Source of the DNA: JAQGMV01 sp050260255
GTDB taxonomy: Bacteria > Pseudomonadota > Gammaproteobacteria > Burkholderiales > SG8-41
Length of the DNA: 18,675 bases
Direction of reading: 5' to 3'
Assembly: GCA_050260255.1 (NCBI GenBank)
Contig: JBLNBW010000028.1
Location: 1 to 18,675, forward strand
Each line of letters begins with the position of its first letter. Position 1 is the first letter of the stretch. Positions 14,237 through 18,675 of this stretch are shown here, in pieces. The translations under genes and the position numbers were made by a program. The notes beneath the pieces were generated by a model. That model was not told the origin of the DNA. It saw nothing but the letters and a program-made list of their open reading frames with translations, and made no database searches.

Positions 14237-15535
14237 ATGAGCGAAAAGCTGGCTACCCTGTCATTCAGCGACGGCAAGCCGTCGGTGGATTTCCCGGTGT
14301 ACGAGGGCACGGTCGGTCCTGATGTGATCGACGTGCGGTCGTTGTATGCGAAGACCGGCATGTTCACCTACGACCCGGGCTTCATGTCGACGGCCAGCTG
14401 CCGCTCGAAGATCACCTATATCGATGGCGACAAAGGGATCCTGCAGTATCGCGGCTACCCCATCGAGCAGCTCGCCGAGAACTGCGATTTCCTCGAGGTC
14501 TCGTATCTGATCCTGAACGGCGAGCTGCCCAACAAGCAGCAGAAAGAGACGTTCGACGACATCATCACGCATCACACGATGGTGCATGAGCAGCTTGCAC
14601 GCTTCTACACGGGCTTCCGCCGCGACGCGCATCCGATGGCGGTGCTGGTCGGCGTGGTCGGCGCGCTGTCGGCGTTCTACCACGACGCGCTCGACATCAA
14701 CGACCCGAAACACCGCGAGATCTCTGCGTTTCGCCTGATTGCGAAGCTGCCCACGATCACGGCGATGACCTACAAGTACAACATGGGCCAGCCGTTCATG
14801 TATCCGAAGAACTCGCTGTCGTACGTCGAGAACTTCCTGTACATGATGTTCGGCACGCCGTGCGAGGAGTGGAAGCCGAATCCGGTGCTGACGCGCGCCA
14901 TGGAGCGCATCCTCATCCTGCACGCCGATCACGAGCAGAACGCGTCGACGTCGACGGTCCGCCTGGCCGGCTCTACGGGAGCGAACCCGTTCGCATGTAT
15001 CGCAGCCGGCATCGCGAGCCTGTGGGGCCCGGCGCACGGCGGCGCGAACGAGGCCGTGCTCAAGATGCTGGCCGAGATCGGCGACGCCTCCAACATCGGC
15101 AAGTACATCGAGCGCGTGAAGAGCAAGAACGATCACACGATGCTCTTCGGCTTCGGTCACCGCGTGTACAAGAACTACGATCCGCGCGCGCGCATCATCC
15201 AGAAAACGTGCCACGAAGTCCTGGAAGAGCTCGATCTCAAGGACGACAAGCTGTTCAAGCTCGCGATGGCGCTGGAGAAGGTCGCGCTCGAGGACGAGTA
15301 TTTCGTGACCCGGAAGCTCTATCCGAACGTCGACTTCTATTCGGGCATCGTCTACAAGGCGCTCGGCATACCGGTCTCGATGTTCACCGCAATCTTCGCG
15401 CTGGCCCGCACGGTCGGCTGGATCGCGCAGTGGAACGAGCTCATCGGTGATCCCGAGCAGAAGATCGGCCGTCCCCGCCAACTGTTCACCGGCGCAACGA
15501 AACGCGACTTCGTTCCGATGGCCAAACGCAAATAG
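14237..15535 (+). CDS. gltA: Citrate synthase (type II)
   Basis: 432-residue enzyme condensing acetyl-CoA with oxaloacetate to citrate, the entry step of the TCA cycle. Catalytic residues are His267 (GPAHGGANE), His308 (GFGHRVYKNYDPR) and Asp366 (NVDFYSG); oxaloacetate-binding His232 lies in HADHEQNAST. The N-terminal extension before SCRSKITYIDGDKGILQYRGYPIE is typical of the hexameric, often NADH-sensitive, Gram-negative type and longer than PrpC. GGAG at 14225-14228 supports the start. The 48-nt gap after sdhE contains an AT-rich TATATT (14201-14206) without a clear -35, so co-transcription with sdh is likely. It is the functional counterpart of PrpC on the opposite arm. Confidence 0.98.
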   Translation: MSEKLATLSFSDGKPSVDFPVYEGTVGPDVIDVRSLYAKTGMFTYDPGFMSTASCRSKITYIDGDKGILQYRGYPIEQLAENCDFLEVSYLILNGELPNKQQKETFDDIITHHTMVHEQLARFYTGFRRDAHPMAVLVGVVGALSAFYHDALDINDPKHREISAFRLIAKLPTITAMTYKYNMGQPFMYPKNSLSYVENFLYMMFGTPCEEWKPNPVLTRAMERILILHADHEQNASTSTVRLAGSTGANPFACIAAGIASLWGPAHGGANEAVLKMLAEIGDASNIGKYIERVKSKNDHTMLFGFGHRVYKNYDPRARIIQKTCHEVLEELDLKDDKLFKLAMALEKVALEDEYFVTRKLYPNVDFYSGIVYKALGIPVSMFTAIFALARTVGWIAQWNELIGDPEQKIGRPRQLFTGATKRDFVPMAKRK

Positions 15536-15549
15536 CGGTTCCGTCCCCA

Positions 15550-15575
15550 TCGCCCGGGCGCTGCGGCCCGGGCGA
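15550..15575 (+). other. GC-rich hairpin after gltA
   Basis: A perfect 10-bp stem, TCGCCCGGGC pairing with GCCCGGGCGA around a 6-nt loop, begins 14 nt after the gltA stop. No T-run follows, so it is not a classical intrinsic terminator. It could protect the mRNA 3' end, act as a pause site, or mark a boundary between the sdh-gltA and sucA-odhB units. Confidence 0.6.
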
Positions 15576-15642
15576 GGCGGGGGCCGGCGTAAGCGGGGCG
15601 GTCGGGCGACTGGCGGGAATGTCCATACTGCTTCGCGGTCAG

Positions 15643-15671
15643 TTGTCAGATATCCCCTTGTAGTGCAAAGT
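15643..15671 (+). promoter_or_regulatory. Weak candidate promoter for sucA-odhB
   Basis: TTGTCA (15643-15648, five of six to the -35 consensus) is followed after 17 nt by CAAAGT (15666-15671, only three of six). It lies in the 180-nt gltA-sucA gap, about 45 nt before the sucA start. The separation from gltA makes an extra promoter plausible, but the -10 is poor. Confidence 0.25.
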
Positions 15672-15715
15672 ACGCGGCCCCAGCCCGGTCCGGGGGCGCG
15701 TTCAAGGTCCCGGTC

Positions 15716-18544
15716 ATGATGAAAGAATTCCTCGGTAATTCGTATCTATTCGGGGCGAATGCGCCCTTCATCGAGGCGTTGTACGACGCCTATCTCGCCG
15801 ATCCGGCATCGGTCGAACCCCGCTGGCGAGGCTATTTCGAAGAGCTGCAGAAGCTCGACGACGGCCGGCGCGACGTTTCCCATCAGGCCGTGCAGGAGCG
15901 GTTCGTCGAACTCGCCAGACGGCCCCTGGCGGCCGCGCGCACGGCCGGCAACTGGGAGAAGCAGTTCGGCGTGCTCCAGCTCGTGTCCGCCTATCGCTTT
16001 CAGGGCTTCAAGCAAGCGAGCGTCGATCCGCTCAATCGCCAGGAAAAACCGTACATCGCCGAGCTCGACCCCGCGTTCTACGGGCTCTCCGATACCGATA
16101 TGGAGCGGGAGTTCAACACCGGGACTTTCCTCGGTGGTACGCAGGCGAAGCTGAAGGACATATTGAAGGCGCTGCAGGACACATACTGCAACAGCATAGG
16201 CGCCGAGTACATGTATCTATCGGATGTCCCGCAGAAGCGCTGGATATCCGAGCGGCTGGAGCCGTCGCGCGCGCGGCCTAGCTACGATGCCGCGTACAAA
16301 AAGCATATCCTCGAGCGCCTCACGGCCGCCGAGACCCTGGAGAAGTACCTGCATACCAAGTACGTCGGCCAGACGCGGTTCTCCCTCGAAGGCGGCGAAT
16401 CGCTGATTCCCATGCTCGACACGCTGCTCCAGCGCAGCGGCGCTGCGGGCGTACAAGAGGTCGTCATCGGCATGGCGCATCGCGGCCGGCTCAACGTGCT
16501 GGTCAACACGATGGGCAAGATGCCGAAGGACCTTTTCGCCGAGTTCGAAGGCAAGCAGGCGCCCGAAATTCTGGCGGGCGATGTGAAGTACCACGACGGC
16601 TTTTCATCGAACGTGATGACGCCGGGCGGTCCGGTGCATCTGTCGCTCGCTTTCAATCCGTCGCATCTCGAGATCGTGAACCCGGTCGTCGAGGGCTCGG
16701 TGCGCGCGCGCCAGGACCGGCGCAAAGACGAGGCCGGCAAGCAAGTCCTGCCGGTACTCATCCATGGCGATGCCTCCTACGCGGGGCAGGGTGTGGTGAT
16801 GGAAACGTTGAACCTCGCCCAGACGCGCGGCTTTTCCACCGGCGGTACGGTGCACATCATCATCAACAACCAGATCGGCTTCACGACTTCGGATCCGCGC
16901 GACACGCGCTCGACGCTGTACGCATCGGACGTGTCGAAGATGCTGGAGGTGCCGATCTTTCACGTGAACGGAGACGATCCGGAGGCGGTGTGCTACGTCA
17001 CCGAGCTCGCGATGGAATACCGGATGCAGTTCCAGCGCGACGTCGTCATCGATCTCGTGTGCTACCGCCGCCTCGGGCACAACGAGCAGGACGAGCCGCT
17101 CGTCACGCAGCCGCTCATGTACAAGACGATTCACCAGCATCCGACGACGCGCAAGGTGTATGCCGATCGTCTCGTGCAGGAGGACATCATCGGCGCCGAA
17201 GAAGCCGACGAGATGGTATCCACGTTCCGCAACGCGCTCGACAAGGGCTTCCACACCAACCAGACGATACTGTCGAACTACAAGCCGCCGTTCCAGATCG
17301 ACTGGACGAGATTCAAAGGCACGAAGTGGAACGAGAACGACGACACGCGGCTGCCGCTGGAGCTGCTGAAGGATCTCGGCCGACGCGTAACGCAGGTGCC
17401 GTCTAACTTCAAGCTCCACCCGCGCGTGGACAAGATCATGGCCGACCGTCGCCTGATGGCGGAGGGCAAGCTGCCGCTCGACTGGGGGATGGCTGAAACT
17501 CTGGCTTATGCCACGCTCCTGAACGAAGGCTATTCCATTCGCATCACGGGGCAGGACGTCGGTCGCGGCACGTTCTTCCACCGCCACGCCGTGCTGCACG
17601 ATCAGAATCGCGAGCGCTGGGATCAGGGTAGCTACGTCCCGCTGCAACACATTGCGCCGAACCAGGGCAGTTTCGAGATCTACGATTCGGTGCTGTCCGA
17701 GGAAGCGGTGGTAGGGTTCGAGTACGGCTATGCGACCTCGGCGCCGGAGAAGCTCGTCATCTGGGAGGCGCAGTACGGCGACTTCGCGAACGGCGCTCAG
17801 GTCGTCATCGACCAGTTCATTGCGTCGGGCGAGGTGAAGTGGGGACGCATGAACGGTCTGGTTCTCATGCTGCCGCACGGGTACGAAGGCGCGGGCCCCG
17901 AGCATTCATCGGGCCGCATCGAGCGCTTCCTGCAGCTCTGCGCGGACTACAACATGCAGGTGTGCGTGCCCGCGACGCCGGTGCAGATGTACTATCTGCT
18001 GCGGCGGCAAATGGTCCGACCCTATCGCAAGCCGCTCATCATCTTCTCGCCGAAGAGCATCTTGAGACACAAGGAGTCGGTGTCCCCGCTCGAGGAGCTG
18101 GCGAACGACCGTTTCAATCCGGTGAACGAGGAATGGGACGACGACATCGATCCGAAGAACGTGGAGCGCGTCGTCTTCTGCAGCGGCAAGGTGTTCTACG
18201 ATCTGCGCGCAGCGCGGCGCGAGCGCGGCATCAAGAACATCCCGCTCATCCGCATCGCTCAGCTCTATCCGTTCCCGCACGACGATTACCGTGCGCAGCT
18301 CGAGCGCTACAAGAATGCGAAGGAAGTCGTATGGTGCCAGGAGGAGCCCCGCAACCAGGGCGCCTGGCGCGGCATCGCTCATTACCTGTACCGCCATCTC
18401 CTGCCGCATCAGAAGCTCGTTTACGCCGGGCGCGATAGCTCCGCCACACCGGCTGCGGGGTACAAGGCGTTGCACGAGAAGCAGCAGAAAGAACTGGTCA
18501 ACGTCGCGTTGACGCCGGGCGCCGGCCTGCCGCCCGAGAATTGA
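15716..18544 (+). CDS. sucA: 2-Oxoglutarate dehydrogenase E1 component
   Basis: 942-residue thiamine-diphosphate enzyme that decarboxylates 2-oxoglutarate and passes the succinyl group to the lipoyl domain of E2. The N-terminal E2-binding segment (NSYLFGANAPFIEALYDAYL, residues 8-27) is typical. The active-site HRGRLNVL is at 255-262, NPSHLEIVNPVVEG at 314-327, the ThDP/Mg motif GDASYAGQG at 351-359 with INNQIGFTT at 383-391, and the transketolase-like pyrimidine domain has TGQDVGRGTFFHRHAVLHDQ (611-630). EEPRNQGAW (876-884) and the C-terminal PAAGYKALHEKQQ are also present. Length is normal (about 930-950). Two adjacent ATGs (15716, 15719) are possible starts, and the ribosome-binding site (AAGG) is weak. 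odhB follows after 22 nt, so E1 and E2 are co-transcribed. Betaproteobacterial annotations often use odhA for this gene. Confidence 0.98.
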   Translation: MMKEFLGNSYLFGANAPFIEALYDAYLADPASVEPRWRGYFEELQKLDDGRRDVSHQAVQERFVELARRPLAAARTAGNWEKQFGVLQLVSAYRFQGFKQASVDPLNRQEKPYIAELDPAFYGLSDTDMEREFNTGTFLGGTQAKLKDILKALQDTYCNSIGAEYMYLSDVPQKRWISERLEPSRARPSYDAAYKKHILERLTAAETLEKYLHTKYVGQTRFSLEGGESLIPMLDTLLQRSGAAGVQEVVIGMAHRGRLNVLVNTMGKMPKDLFAEFEGKQAPEILAGDVKYHDGFSSNVMTPGGPVHLSLAFNPSHLEIVNPVVEGSVRARQDRRKDEAGKQVLPVLIHGDASYAGQGVVMETLNLAQTRGFSTGGTVHIIINNQIGFTTSDPRDTRSTLYASDVSKMLEVPIFHVNGDDPEAVCYVTELAMEYRMQFQRDVVIDLVCYRRLGHNEQDEPLVTQPLMYKTIHQHPTTRKVYADRLVQEDIIGAEEADEMVSTFRNALDKGFHTNQTILSNYKPPFQIDWTRFKGTKWNENDDTRLPLELLKDLGRRVTQVPSNFKLHPRVDKIMADRRLMAEGKLPLDWGMAETLAYATLLNEGYSIRITGQDVGRGTFFHRHAVLHDQNRERWDQGSYVPLQHIAPNQGSFEIYDSVLSEEAVVGFEYGYATSAPEKLVIWEAQYGDFANGAQVVIDQFIASGEVKWGRMNGLVLMLPHGYEGAGPEHSSGRIERFLQLCADYNMQVCVPATPVQMYYLLRRQMVRPYRKPLIIFSPKSILRHKESVSPLEELANDRFNPVNEEWDDDIDPKNVERVVFCSGKVFYDLRAARRERGIKNIPLIRIAQLYPFPHDDYRAQLERYKNAKEVVWCQEEPRNQGAWRGIAHYLYRHLLPHQKLVYAGRDSSATPAAGYKALHEKQQKELVNVALTPGAGLPPEN

Positions 18545-18566
18545 TGCAAGCCATACTGGAGCCTTT

Positions 18567-18675
18567 ATGTTAGTCGAAGTGAAAGTGCCTCAGCTGTCGG
18601 AATCGGTGGCCGAGGCGACGCTGGTCTCGTGGCACAAGAAGGTCGGCGAGTACGTGAAACGCGACGAGAATCTCG
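18567..18675 (+). CDS. odhB: 2-Oxoglutarate dehydrogenase E2 (dihydrolipoyl succinyltransferase), 3' end cut by window
   Basis: Only the first 36 codons are in the window: MLVEVKVPQLSESVAEATLV and on through SWHKKVGEYVKRDENL. This is the start of a lipoyl domain. The SESVAEATLVSWHKKVGE pattern is that of SucB/OdhB rather than pyruvate dehydrogenase E2. The lipoylated lysine (expected in a DKV motif shortly after) lies beyond the edge. GGAG lies just upstream of the ATG at 18567. Also known as sucB. It forms an operon with sucA; lpdA/odhL would be expected next. Confidence 0.92.
   Translation, partial: MLVEVKVPQLSESVAEATLVSWHKKVGEYVKRDENL

Noticed and set aside
1..18675. A novel defence, mobile or biosynthetic system
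   Set aside because: Every sizeable reading frame with protein character maps to known central-metabolism families. No transposase, integrase, nuclease or unknown conserved protein is seen.

Overview
This is a GC-rich window of core central metabolism. It looks like a betaproteobacterial chromosome (Burkholderiales/Nitrosomonadales-like; family-level inference, no rRNA or marker gene seen). The grounds are the gene order sdhC-sdhD-sdhA-sdhB-sdhE-gltA-sucA-odhB, the short single-domain malate dehydrogenase beside it, and an E. coli-like PrpC/PrpD pair. I see no insertion sequence, phage gene, CRISPR array, tRNA or rRNA.

Layout. (1) At 1-833 (+) is the 3' part of a fumarylacetoacetate hydrolase-family gene, cut by the window edge. 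It converges on the minus-strand arm, and a strong bidirectional terminator (882-918) lies between them. (2) From 958 to 10230 is a minus-strand arm, read right to left: mdh, prpC, prpD, then two tandem AcnA-type aconitases. (3) From 10231 to 10651 is a divergent control region with a good sigma-70-like mdh promoter, a 9-bp direct repeat and a perfect 20-bp palindrome. (4) From 10652 to the right edge is a plus-strand arm: sdhC, sdhD, sdhA, sdhB, sdhE, gltA, sucA and the first codons of odhB (sucB).

How the genes work together. The right arm encodes citrate synthase, the E1 (and start of E2) of 2-oxoglutarate dehydrogenase, and the whole succinate dehydrogenase with its FAD-assembly factor. 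The left arm adds malate dehydrogenase and aconitase, so most of the oxidative TCA cycle sits at one divergent locus. PrpC and PrpD join propionyl-CoA and oxaloacetate into the 2-methylcitrate cycle. One or both aconitases could hydrate 2-methyl-cis-aconitate after PrpD. The cleavage enzyme PrpB, and icd, sucCD and fumarase, are not in the window.

The genes themselves are conventional and appear intact, with recognisable catalytic residues. The less ordinary features lie between genes. Intrinsic terminators sit immediately upstream of prpC and of the first aconitase. Two intergenic elements (830-957 and 13141-13222) are built of 7-nt repeats facing each other as long inverted arms. The sdh/mdh control region has strong dyad symmetry. 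I did not find a convincing undescribed multi-gene system here.
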